This document shows, piece by piece, positions 26,087 to 33,587 of a stretch of DNA of 64,000 bases. The notes beneath the pieces were generated by a model. It was not told the DNA's origin, did not search any database, and saw only the letters and a list, made by a program, of their open reading frames with translations. Both the position numbers and the translations under genes were made by a program. The DNA comes from Desulfacinum hydrothermale DSM 13146 (GTDB taxonomy: Bacteria; Desulfobacterota; Syntrophobacteria; Syntrophobacterales; DSM-9756). The stretch is from assembly GCF_900176285.1 (NCBI RefSeq), contig NZ_FWXF01000007.1, forward strand, positions 62,001 to 126,000. Reading direction: 5' to 3'. Within the stretch, counting starts at the first letter, position 1. Every line of letters starts with the position of its first letter.

Positions 26087-29000
26087 ATGGCTTTTGATCC
26101 CCGCGAGTGGATGCGGATGCACTGGGACACCACGCCCATCTATGTTCGACCGGATCCCCCCTGCTGGATGGTCCCCAACGAGCCGGGAGATCGTCTTCTT
26201 CTGGAAGCGACAGCAAAGCCGGGGCGTCTGCCGACCCACGACGCCGACCGCTTCTGGAATCGACTGCCCGAAGCCGCTCCCTCGGATTACACGGGCAGGG
26301 CGGACCTTTTGAGACCCCGTCATCTCAAGGAATTCTGGATCCATCTGACCGACCGGTGCAACCTTTCGTGCCGTCACTGCCTTTTCGCCTCATCGCCTTC
26401 CCAGGCCCGTGAGCTGCCGGCGGCAGCCGTGCTGGAAGCGGCTCGGCAGGCCCATGAGCTGGGCTGCCGTCTTTTCGCCCTCACGGGAGGAGAACCCTTG
26501 GTGCACCGCGATTTTCCCCGTATTATTGAAGCCCTCCTGGAGCTTTCGGACACCCATGTGGTGGTGCTCACCAACGGGCTGGCCGCCCGTTCCGTGTTGG
26601 AAAAGAACCATTGGGATCCCGAACGGCTGCACCTGCAGGTGAGCTTGGACGGACTGGAGGAACGCCACGACGCGGTGCGTGGCAAGGGGACCTTCGCCAG
26701 AACGGTGCGGGGACTTCGGGAAATCTCCCGCATGGGGATCCCTTTCACCCTTTCCATGTGTCCCACCCGTTCCAACCTGGACGACGTGCCCCACATGCCG
26801 GAACTGGCAAGACAAGTGGGGGCGTCCAACATCCATTTCATGTGGTACTTCGTCCGGGGGCGAGGCGTGTCGGAAGAATTCGTCCCGCCCGGCGAACTCT
26901 TTTCGACCGTGCGCCGTGCCGCCCAACGAGCCCAATCCCTGGGCATTTCGGTGGACAACCTTCAGGCCCTGGCGTCCCAGGTCTTTTCCCCGGCGGGAAC
27001 CCGCCACGACGGAAGCGGGATGGCATGGGAGTCGCTGGCCCTGGGCCCCGACGGAAACCTCTACCCTTCGGCCGCCCTGGTGGGCCTTCCCGAACTGGCC
27101 GTGCCTTGGCCCCACGGACTGGAAAAGGCCTGGAAGGAAAGTCCCCTCTTCCAGCAAATCCGGCGCGAAACGGCCGCGCGGCTCGATCATCCGCTCCGGT
27201 TCATCCTGGGCGGCGGCGATCCCGATCACAGCTACCTGGCCGGAGGCCGCTTCCTGGGAAGCGATCCCTACATGGCGCTCTACGAGAAATTGGCACTCTG
27301 GCTCATCTCCCACCGTGCTCCCAGCGCCGTCCCCGCCCACGGCCCGGCCCTTCGCCTCAAGATGGGCGATATCCTGGAAAGCTGCGGAAACGGCCATGGC
27401 GGTGTGGCCTTCACCCATTCCAACTGCCTGCTGGCCCTGGCCGCCCCGTCCAGCCTCTCCGTGGTTCGCGACTTCTATTCGGAGGCCGCCGCCCGCCCCA
27501 AACTGGACATCCTCAATCCCGTCCACTACCCCGAGGATCTCATGGCCCATATCCCGGAACAATATCGCTTTCGCGGCTACGGCTGCGGGAGCCCGGTGGT
27601 GGATGCGGGTCTTCGAGAGGGCCAGACGGTCGTGGATTTGGGCTGCGGAGCCGGTGTGGAGTGCTTCATTGCGTCCAAGCGGGTGGGACGCCACGGACGC
27701 GTCATCGGCATCGACATGCTGGAAGCCATGCTCAAGCGCGCTCGAACCGGAGCCCAACACACGGCAAAACGCCTCTGCTACCAGAACATGACCTTCCTCC
27801 GTTCCCTTCTGGAATCCCTTCCCCTGGAAGACCGGACGGCGGACGTGGTCCTTTCCAACTGCGTGCTCAACCTTTCCACCGACAAGCGACGCGCCTTCCA
27901 AGAAATCCATCGGATCCTGCGCCCCGGCGGGAAGCTGGTGGTCTCTGACGTGGTCTGCGATACCGATCCATATCCGGCCGTCCGCAACGACCCGGTGCTC
28001 CACGGCGAGTGCATCGCCGGTGCGCTCACGCAACGGGATCTGGTGGGGATCCTGGAAGAATCCGGGTTCAGCTCCGTGCGCCTGATCAAGAGGTTTCCCT
28101 ACCGCGTGGTCCGAGGACATCGGTTCCACAGCCTCACCTTCGAAGCCCGCAAAGAAGGCGCCGACGCCGCGGTTCCCGTCCTCTACCCGGGCCCCTTCGC
28201 GGCCGTGGTCACCTTTTCCGGAAGACGGCTCACTGCCGGCCCGGTCCACCGGATCCCGCAATGGGAGGCGGAGGTCCTGAACGATCAGCTGTGGGTTCTG
28301 GATTCTGCGGGGGCTGTCACCAACCGGGAAGAGACCGACTGCTGCGCCTGTTCGCCGCCGGAGGAGCCGCCCAGCGCACGGAGCGATGCGGCCCCGACGC
28401 CACCCAACAGTCCCGCCTTCGGCGAAGACCGAAGCATTGCGCTTAAACGCCGTTCGGGATGCATGGTGTGCGGAGAACCGCTGTCCTACGAGTCCTCGGA
28501 AGTGCTTCGAACCTGTTCCTATTGCGGTGGCCGCTTCTTGTCTTCCGCCCGGTGTCTCAAAGGCCACTTCGTCTGCGACGCCTGTCATTCCCGAGACGCC
28601 CTCTCGGTCATGGAACACATCTGTCTGGCCTCTTCCGAAACGGACCTGATCGCCTTGATGGATAAGATCCGCCGCCATCCGGCCATGCCGGTCCACGGAC
28701 CGGAACACCACGCCCTGGTGCCCGCCGTGATCGTGACCGCCTACCGCAATGCGGGCGGCCCGGTGGGCGAGGATCAGATCCGTTCCGCGCTGCGGCGCGG
28801 CTCCCGGATCCCCGGCGGGTCCTGCGGGTTCATGGGCTGCTGTGGAGCGGCGGTGGGTGTGGGAATCGCCTTTTCCATCCTGGTGGAGGCCAACCCGGTC
28901 AAGGGCCCCCAACGCCGCCTGGCCCAGCAGGCCACCCAGGCGGCCCTGGCTGAGATCGCGGCCCTGGATGCCGCCCGTTGCTGCCAGCGGGATTCCTGGA

Positions 29001-29170
29001 TCGCTCTCAAGAAAGCGGCCGAACTCTCCAACCACATCCTGGATCGCCCATTGGGTGCCAACCATCCCCTCAAATGCCGCCAGCAGGCAAAGAACCGCGA
29101 ATGTCTTGGCGCCACCTGCCCTTTGCTCAGGAATCTCAACGGATGCGCGGACCAGGGGATTTCGGCGTGA
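26087..29170 (+). CDS. Radical SAM / ArsM-like methyltransferase / DUF5714 triple-domain protein
   Basis: This 1027-residue cytoplasmic fusion has three domains. Residues about 80-300 are a radical SAM domain with the [4Fe-4S] motif CNLSCRHC (C91, C95, C98) and a GGEP loop (LTGGEPLVHRDF). Residues about 450-690 are an SAM-dependent methyltransferase (VVDLGCGAGVECFIASK) with the three ArsM-type cysteine positions YGCGSP (C500), LSNCVLNLS and HGECIAGAL. The N-terminal CC/CCP pair seen in many ArsM relatives is absent. Residues about 790-1027 are a DUF5714 region with zinc-ribbon cysteines (CMVCGEPLSY, CSYCGGRF, CDACHSRD) and the glycine/cysteine loop GGSCGFMGCCGAAVGVG. The ATG at 26087 has GGAG 6 nt upstream. 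The context (ArsR, ArsP-type permease, MerA-like flavoprotein) suggests metalloid methylation or a related organometal step, which is unproven. Confidence 0.82.
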   Translation: MAFDPREWMRMHWDTTPIYVRPDPPCWMVPNEPGDRLLLEATAKPGRLPTHDADRFWNRLPEAAPSDYTGRADLLRPRHLKEFWIHLTDRCNLSCRHCLFASSPSQARELPAAAVLEAARQAHELGCRLFALTGGEPLVHRDFPRIIEALLELSDTHVVVLTNGLAARSVLEKNHWDPERLHLQVSLDGLEERHDAVRGKGTFARTVRGLREISRMGIPFTLSMCPTRSNLDDVPHMPELARQVGASNIHFMWYFVRGRGVSEEFVPPGELFSTVRRAAQRAQSLGISVDNLQALASQVFSPAGTRHDGSGMAWESLALGPDGNLYPSAALVGLPELAVPWPHGLEKAWKESPLFQQIRRETAARLDHPLRFILGGGDPDHSYLAGGRFLGSDPYMALYEKLALWLISHRAPSAVPAHGPALRLKMGDILESCGNGHGGVAFTHSNCLLALAAPSSLSVVRDFYSEAAARPKLDILNPVHYPEDLMAHIPEQYRFRGYGCGSPVVDAGLREGQTVVDLGCGAGVECFIASKRVGRHGRVIGIDMLEAMLKRARTGAQHTAKRLCYQNMTFLRSLLESLPLEDRTADVVLSNCVLNLSTDKRRAFQEIHRILRPGGKLVVSDVVCDTDPYPAVRNDPVLHGECIAGALTQRDLVGILEESGFSSVRLIKRFPYRVVRGHRFHSLTFEARKEGADAAVPVLYPGPFAAVVTFSGRRLTAGPVHRIPQWEAEVLNDQLWVLDSAGAVTNREETDCCACSPPEEPPSARSDAAPTPPNSPAFGEDRSIALKRRSGCMVCGEPLSYESSEVLRTCSYCGGRFLSSARCLKGHFVCDACHSRDALSVMEHICLASSETDLIALMDKIRRHPAMPVHGPEHHALVPAVIVTAYRNAGGPVGEDQIRSALRRGSRIPGGSCGFMGCCGAAVGVGIAFSILVEANPVKGPQRRLAQQATQAALAEIAALDAARCCQRDSWIALKKAAELSNHILDRPLGANHPLKCRQQAKNRECLGATCPLLRNLNGCADQGISA

Positions 29171-29329
29171 CGATGGATGGATAGACGGAGTTCGCAGCGG
29201 GACCAACGGAGTCCATGTCAGGTGGGAAAACCTTCTGCTCAAGCCCCAACGGGATGAAGGATGGGGGACATTTCCATCGGTCGGGCTCCGGTAGGCACGC
29301 CGCGCGGGCTCGCCCAAGAAGGGAGAATC

Positions 29330-30883
29330 ATGGGGAATCACAACTCGGAAGACACGCCCGCCGTGCTGCAGCCCTGGGATGAAGCAAACCGGGAATTGGC
29401 TTCCTTGGTCCGTCCGGCGGACTGGAAGAACCCCGAGCCTGCTTCCCACTACAACCTGGTGGTCATCGGAGCGGGCACCGCCGGGTTGGTGACCGCCGCC
29501 GGCGCTGCGGGCCTGGGCGCCCGGGTGGCTCTGGTGGAACGGCACATGCTCGGCGGAGACTGCCTCAATGTGGGTTGCGTGCCGTCCAAGGCTCTTCTGG
29601 CCGCGTCGCGCGCCGCCGCAGCGGTGCGCGACGCTGACCGTTTCGGTGTCCTGGTCCCGGAAGGCGTCCGCGTGGACTTTCCACGGGTCATGGAGCGCAT
29701 GCGCCGCCTGCGGGCCTCCATCGCCCCCAATGATTCCGCCCAACGGCTTGCGGACCTGGGGGTGGACGTTTTCTTCGGGAACGCCCGCTTTGTGGATTCC
29801 CAAACGGTGGACGTGGACGGCACACGTCTCAGATTTCAAAAGGCCGTTATCGCCACCGGAGCCCGTGCCGCCGCTCCGCCCATTGCCGGCTTGGAAACGG
29901 TTCCCTACCTCACCAACGAATCGCTCTTTTCCCTGACCGAGCTTCCCCAGCGGCTGGGGATCATCGGCGCCGGTCCCATCGGCTGCGAGATGGCCCAGGC
30001 CTTCGCCCGGTTCGGATCCAGGGTCTTTCTGGTGGAAGCCCTGCACGGGATTCTTCCCCGGGAGGATCCGGACGCCTCACAGATCGTTTGGAGGGTCATG
30101 GAGCGCGATGGAGTGGAACTCTTGTGCTGCGGGCGGGACCTGGCACTGAGTCCCGGCCCGGACGGGGCGGTCCGTATCCGGGTGCACACCCACGGTCGGG
30201 CCAGGCAGGAGGACGTGGACCATCTCCTGGTGGCGGTGGGCCGGGCTCCCAACCTGGAAGGATTGGATCTGGACCGTGTGGGAGTGGCCGCCACGCCCAA
30301 GGGTGTGGTCGTGGACGAGCGCCTTCGCACCACCCATCCGAAGATCTATGCGGCTGGGGACGTGTGTTCCCCCTACCAGTTCACCCACGCGGCCGACTTC
30401 ATGGCTCGCATCGTGATCCAAAACGCCCTGTTCTGGGGCCGAGCCAAGGCCAGTGCCCTCACCATCCCATGGTGCACCTACACGGACCCGGAAATCGCCC
30501 ATGTGGGCCTCTATGAAAAGGAGGCTCGCAAGCAAGGAGTGGAGATCCGGACCTTCGACCTTCCCCTTTCCCAAGTGGACCGGGCTGTCCTGGAAGGCCG
30601 AAGCGAGGGGATGGTGCGGGTCCATACGCGCAAGGAAAGCGATCGAATCGTCGGGGCCACCGTGGTGGCGCCCAACGCCGGTGATATGATCGGGGAGCTG
30701 AGCCTGGCCATCACTCACCAGATCGGCCTGAAAGGCCTGGCGGCCGCCATCCACCCCTATCCCACCGTGGGGGAAGGTTTACGCAAGGCGGGCGATCTTT
30801 ACAATCGAAGCCGACTCACCCCGAGGACAAAAAAGATGCTTGCAAAGCTCATGGCCTGGCGCCTCAGGCTCTTCAACACCTAA
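29330..30883 (+). CDS. MerA-like FAD-dependent pyridine nucleotide-disulfide oxidoreductase
   Basis: This 517-residue flavoprotein has an FAD-binding fold (VVIGAGTAGLVTAAGAAGLG), the redox-active disulfide GGDCLNVGCVPSKAL, an NAD(P)H-binding fold (LGIIGAGPIGCEMAQAFARF), the second FAD motif IYAAGDVC and the dimer-domain base HPYPTVGE. It lacks the C-terminal vicinal Cys pair and the N-terminal metal-binding domain of true mercuric reductases, so Hg(II) reduction is unlikely to be its main job. Related genes are often annotated mercuric reductase. ATG 29330 has GGGAG upstream. It lies 159 nt after the triple-domain gene in the same direction and could reduce a disulfide or a metalloid species for that pathway. 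Confidence 0.85.
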   Translation: MGNHNSEDTPAVLQPWDEANRELASLVRPADWKNPEPASHYNLVVIGAGTAGLVTAAGAAGLGARVALVERHMLGGDCLNVGCVPSKALLAASRAAAAVRDADRFGVLVPEGVRVDFPRVMERMRRLRASIAPNDSAQRLADLGVDVFFGNARFVDSQTVDVDGTRLRFQKAVIATGARAAAPPIAGLETVPYLTNESLFSLTELPQRLGIIGAGPIGCEMAQAFARFGSRVFLVEALHGILPREDPDASQIVWRVMERDGVELLCCGRDLALSPGPDGAVRIRVHTHGRARQEDVDHLLVAVGRAPNLEGLDLDRVGVAATPKGVVVDERLRTTHPKIYAAGDVCSPYQFTHAADFMARIVIQNALFWGRAKASALTIPWCTYTDPEIAHVGLYEKEARKQGVEIRTFDLPLSQVDRAVLEGRSEGMVRVHTRKESDRIVGATVVAPNAGDMIGELSLAITHQIGLKGLAAAIHPYPTVGEGLRKAGDLYNRSRLTPRTKKMLAKLMAWRLRLFNT

Positions 30884-30948
30884 AAACTTGTCCGGGAACG
30901 CCCAGATTGCTGCCTGGGGGCCCGTGCGGTCGGCTTGGCCAGGCCGCC

Positions 30949-31065
30949 GTAGGGGCGGGTTCGGAACCCGCCCCTACAAGGCTGTCTCGGAACGCAAAAA
31001 GCACCACGGGGCCGGTGAAATTTCAACTGGTCAGAAGGCCACAAAAGGGCGAAAGGCCATTATCT
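30949..31065 (+). repeat. Dispersed repeat, P + R2 copy
   Basis: A perfect 29-bp palindrome (30949-30977; arms GTAGGGGCGGGTT and AACCCGCCCCTAC) is followed by R2 (about 30990-31065; contains CACGGGGCCGGTGAAATT and CCACAAAAGGGCGAAAGG). It lies just after the MerA-like gene, where the palindrome could also act in transcription termination. Confidence 0.85.
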
Positions 31066-31152
31066 GGCAGGCTCCTAGCCCAAGTTTGTCACTTTTTGGC
31101 GTATGTTGTTGTTATTCTTAGAATGTGGTTTTTCATTTTTCCCTACAAATTT

Positions 31153-31392
31153 TCAATCAATGCTCAGGACCCTTTTCCAGGGACAGAGCGGAAGTCCGAG
31201 GGCATTGAACATTTCCACATGGATCGGCTCCGCCTCAGAAGTATTTCGGATGTGGATCATTTGTCCCTTGTCAGTGATCATGGTGGCGGCCACCCGTGTA
31301 GGGCCCCTATTGATGCATGCCTTCCTTGTTTTTGGATCGTAAATCTGACATGTGCATTTTATTGGAAGGGCAACCCAGCAGCAACTGTTCAC
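31153..31392 (-). CDS. Small Cys-rich hypothetical protein in lower-GC DNA
   Basis: A frame of about 79 codons begins at GTG 31392 and encodes a protein-like sequence (PIKCTCQIYDPKTRKACINR, then IRNTSEAEPIHVEMFNALG). It has five to six cysteines near the N-terminus, possibly a metal-binding knuckle. The base composition is clearly less GC-rich than its neighbours, which hints at transfer. There is no clear ribosome binding site, and the frame extends upstream to 31440. I do not recognise the family. It lies between repeats and the transposase remnant. Confidence 0.4.
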   Translation of the reverse strand: MNSCCWVALPIKCTCQIYDPKTRKACINRGPTRVAATMITDKGQMIHIRNTSEAEPIHVEMFNALGLPLCPWKRVLSID

Positions 31393-31481
31393 CGGCCGAG
31401 TGCGGCTGGTGAAGCCGGAGGTGGCGCCATGAAACACCAACCTGGTAGGCTGGGATCCTGCGGTTCAGCGCGGAAGGTATT

Positions 31482-31507
31482 GCCGAGCCAGAGCTCGGTG
31501 TTCCCAG
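31482..31507 (-). repeat. REP palindrome upstream of the RAYT remnant (inverted copy)
   Basis: Read on the minus strand this is CTGGGAACACCGAGC followed by TCTGGCTCGGC. It forms a GCCGAGC/GCTCGGC stem and belongs to the same family as the copies at 31535-31559 and 32209-32233. With the next copy it makes a head-to-head pair. Confidence 0.75.
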
Positions 31508-31534
31508 TGATGTCGAGCCCTGGTTCGCCGCCCC

Positions 31535-31559
31535 CTGGGAGCACCGGGCTCCAGCCCGG
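31535..31559 (+). repeat. REP palindrome, 5' flank of the RAYT remnant
   Basis: CTGGGAGCACCGGGC followed by TCCAGCCCGG; the arms CCGGGCT and AGCCCGG pair. The GGGAG head and stem-loop are typical of REP elements recognised by REP-associated tyrosine transposases. It lies immediately before the transposase coding region. Confidence 0.8.
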
Positions 31560-31564
31560 TAAAG

Positions 31565-32166
31565 AGAATCACGCTTACAAAGGCTGGTACAGCCGGGGGT
31601 ATCTGCCTCATTTGGATGCGCCGGCATTGCTCCAATCTGTTACCTTTCGCCTGGCCGATTCGTTGCCACAGGAGAGATTGCCCCAGTTGGAGCGAGAACC
31701 GGCAACCAAGCCCGTAAACGAGCGGGAGAAGTGGAGGCGTCAGCGCATCGAAGCGTGGCTGGATCTGGGCATGGGCTGCTGCGCCTTGCGCCATCCACGT
31801 CTTGCCGCGTTGGTGCAGAATAACCTCTTGTATTTCGACGGCTCACGCTACCGGCTGCTGGCCTGGTGCGTGATGCCCAACCATGTGCATGTGCTGATCG
31901 AACAGCAGGCTCCCTTGTCCAAGATGGTGCAGTCGTGAAAATCCTACACCGGCAGGTGGGCGCTGGCCCATGCCGCCGAGCTGGGGATCAGCGTGCCCGG
32001 CAAGCGTTTTTGGATGCGAGACTATTGGGATCGATACATTCGCGACCAGCACCATCTGAATGCGGTGATCGCCTACATACACAACAACCCCGGGAAGGCA
32101 GGGTCGTGTAAAAATCCGCACGAGTGGAGATGGTCCAGTGCGGGATATGGGCAGGAGATGGCTTGA
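31565..32166 (+). pseudogene. REP-associated tyrosine transposase (RAYT), nonsense-interrupted
   Basis: The frame encodes a Y1/HUH transposase of the RAYT type: YKGWYSRGYLPHLDAPALLQ, VTFRLADSLP, the HUH metal motif MPNHVHVLIE, then after a stop KSYTGRWA, RFWMRDYWDRYIRDQHH, YIHNNPGKAG and WRWSSAGY. A TGA at 31936-31938 stands exactly where the family usually has Trp (S-W-K-S-Y-T), so this is a TGG to TGA change. No ATG is found at the expected start just before YKGWY. The protein is therefore dead, or was only recently inactivated. It is flanked on both sides by REP palindromes. Confidence 0.88.
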
Positions 32167-32208
32167 AGGCATGGAGCGATCTGAGTGGGGATATCCTGGG
32201 TTGCCGTG

Positions 32209-32233
32209 CTGGGAGTGCCAGGCTCCCGCCCGG
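32209..32233 (+). repeat. REP palindrome, 3' flank of the RAYT remnant
   Basis: CTGGGAGTGCCAGGC followed by TCCCGCCCGG matches the 5' flanking element at 31535 in 20 of 25 positions. It marks the right border of the element. Confidence 0.75.
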
Positions 32234-32292
32234 CGGTCGGGAACTTCCGCCCGGATCCGGCCGGCGCATCTTTACGCTCGGGGCGCTGCGGA

Positions 32293-33003
32293 TCAGCTCT
32301 CATTCGATGGCGCCATGTAGACAACCACATGACGGTCCTGCACGGCGATTCGCCCTCCGTCCCGGAGTCTCCCCATGGCCCGAGTGATGCTCACTCGATG
32401 GGCTCCCACCAGAAAGCTCAGTTCCTCGTGCGTCAAAGGAAAATGGATGGCGTATCCCCCGGCGGTCCGTCTGCCGTGCTCCCTGGCCACGCTCACCAAC
32501 ACCCTGTAGAGACGCTCCTCCAGATTGGAAAAGGACAGGCTCTCCGCCCGATCCGTCAAGAGCTGAATTCTCTTGGTCAGATTCCGGATCACCTGAAGCC
32601 CCACAGCCGGCCGTTGGCGAATCAGCGCCTCGAATCTTTCCTTGGTGAAGCCGCAGATCAGGGTGCGTTCCATGCACACCGCACTGACCGGATATTGCGT
32701 TTCTTCCGAAAGGATCTGCTCGCCTAAAAAATCGCCGGGTTTTCGTATGTCCAGAGTGATTTCATGGCCGTCTTCCAGCACTTTGCTGAGCTTGACGCGT
32801 CCGGCCTTGATAAGAAACATCCGGCGCAGCGCCTCCCCCTGGTAAAAGATGACCTCCCGTTCCTCATAGATCCGGCGCTCGGCCGCCGAAACCAGGGCTT
32901 GGATGTCCGCCGGTTCCAGGTTCTCGAAGAGCCAGAGATTGCCGATGCACTCCGGGTGGACCCGCAGATCTTCGCCGAACAGTTCTTCGCACAGGCATCC
33001 CAT
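32293..33003 (-). CDS. Crp/Fnr family transcription regulator
   Basis: This 236-residue regulator has a cyclic-nucleotide-type beta barrel (about 20-140; RRMFLIKAGRVKLSKVLEDG, RKPGDFLGEQ) and a C-terminal winged helix (LTHEELSFLVGAHRVSITRA). The extreme N-terminus has cysteines at 3, 5 and 19 (MGCLCEELF, PECI), and another lies in the barrel (SAVCMERT). An Fnr-like iron-sulfur switch is therefore possible. The ATG at 33003 has AGGAG about 8 nt upstream. It is the last gene of an operon with the iron-sulfur flavoprotein and the DUF1638 protein, so it probably controls a redox or nitrosative response. Confidence 0.88.
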   Translation of the reverse strand: MGCLCEELFGEDLRVHPECIGNLWLFENLEPADIQALVSAAERRIYEEREVIFYQGEALRRMFLIKAGRVKLSKVLEDGHEITLDIRKPGDFLGEQILSEETQYPVSAVCMERTLICGFTKERFEALIRQRPAVGLQVIRNLTKRIQLLTDRAESLSFSNLEERLYRVLVSVAREHGRRTAGGYAIHFPLTHEELSFLVGAHRVSITRAMGRLRDGGRIAVQDRHVVVYMAPSNES

Positions 33004-33032
33004 GCAAGGTTCTCCTGGAAACTCCGGTTGGC

Positions 33033-33587
33033 TTATCCGATGAACTGCCGAAGGCGAGTACAGAACTCCCTTATATCCACCGGTTCGACCGTCAGCGGCA
33101 CCTGGACCAGATCGAAGAAAGTGAGGATTTCTTCCTCACTGAGAGGATTGAGTCCTGCGTCCAACACGAGGATCTGGTCATAACGTCCCAGCTGGATCCG
33201 GGTTTCCACCACATCCCAGCCCAAGGCGGCCATGAGGGTGGGCCAAGTGCGCACCCAGGCCGGAGTCATGAGCATGGTGCGGTCCTTTTCCAGCTCACGC
33301 GCTCTCGGACCAACCATCCATTCCAGGCAGTTGCGATAAGGAGCCAGCTCCATGCCGTTTTCTTCGGCGATCCGTTTGAGCTCGGGATGGCATCCTGTGC
33401 CGAAAAGAAGATACGGCGGACGGCCTTCGGGCAAAATCTCGTGAAGTCCGCGGCAGATGCCTTCCTCCAGGCGACCCAAGTCCGCATGGAGAGCCGCCTC
33501 CACCCAATGGATGGTCACATCGCTTCGATCGCCAAGGCAAGCTTGCAACTCATCCTCGAAAATCCGGCATGCCACGAGGGCTTTCAT
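33033..33587 (-). CDS. DUF1638 domain protein
   Basis: This 184-residue protein has DUF1638 features (LLFGTGCHPELKRIAEENGM, APYRNCLEWMVGPRARELEK, LVLDAGLNPLSEEEILTFFD). The family is found mostly in methanogens and anaerobic bacteria, often near corrinoid or methyl-transfer genes, and its function is unknown. The start ATG at 33587 lies inside the end of the upstream flavoprotein gene (38-bp overlap) with a G-rich binding site, so the genes are coupled. The conserved cysteines (CRIFEDEL, GTGC, NCLEW) could bind a metal. Confidence 0.82.
   Translation of the reverse strand: MKALVACRIFEDELQACLGDRSDVTIHWVEAALHADLGRLEEGICRGLHEILPEGRPPYLLFGTGCHPELKRIAEENGMELAPYRNCLEWMVGPRARELEKDRTMLMTPAWVRTWPTLMAALGWDVVETRIQLGRYDQILVLDAGLNPLSEEEILTFFDLVQVPLTVEPVDIREFCTRLRQFIG

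Noticed and set aside
26390-30046. Very long antisense open frame (1218 codons, minus strand) across the triple-domain and MerA-like genes
   Set aside because: It is the shadow of two well-supported plus-strand genes in GC-rich DNA. It has no domain and low-complexity His/Gly-rich composition.
29330-30883. Flavoprotein as a true mercuric reductase (merA)
   Set aside because: The C-terminal vicinal Cys pair and the N-terminal HMA domain are absent, and no merT, merP or merR is nearby.
24653-31065. Repeats as a CRISPR array
   Set aside because: The copies are far apart, modular, inverted and of unequal length. There is no regular spacer pattern and no cas gene.
31936-31938. TGA in the RAYT frame as a selenocysteine codon
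   Set aside because: The family has Trp here, there is no selenocysteine hairpin evident, and no role for Sec in RAYT is known. A nonsense mutation is simpler.
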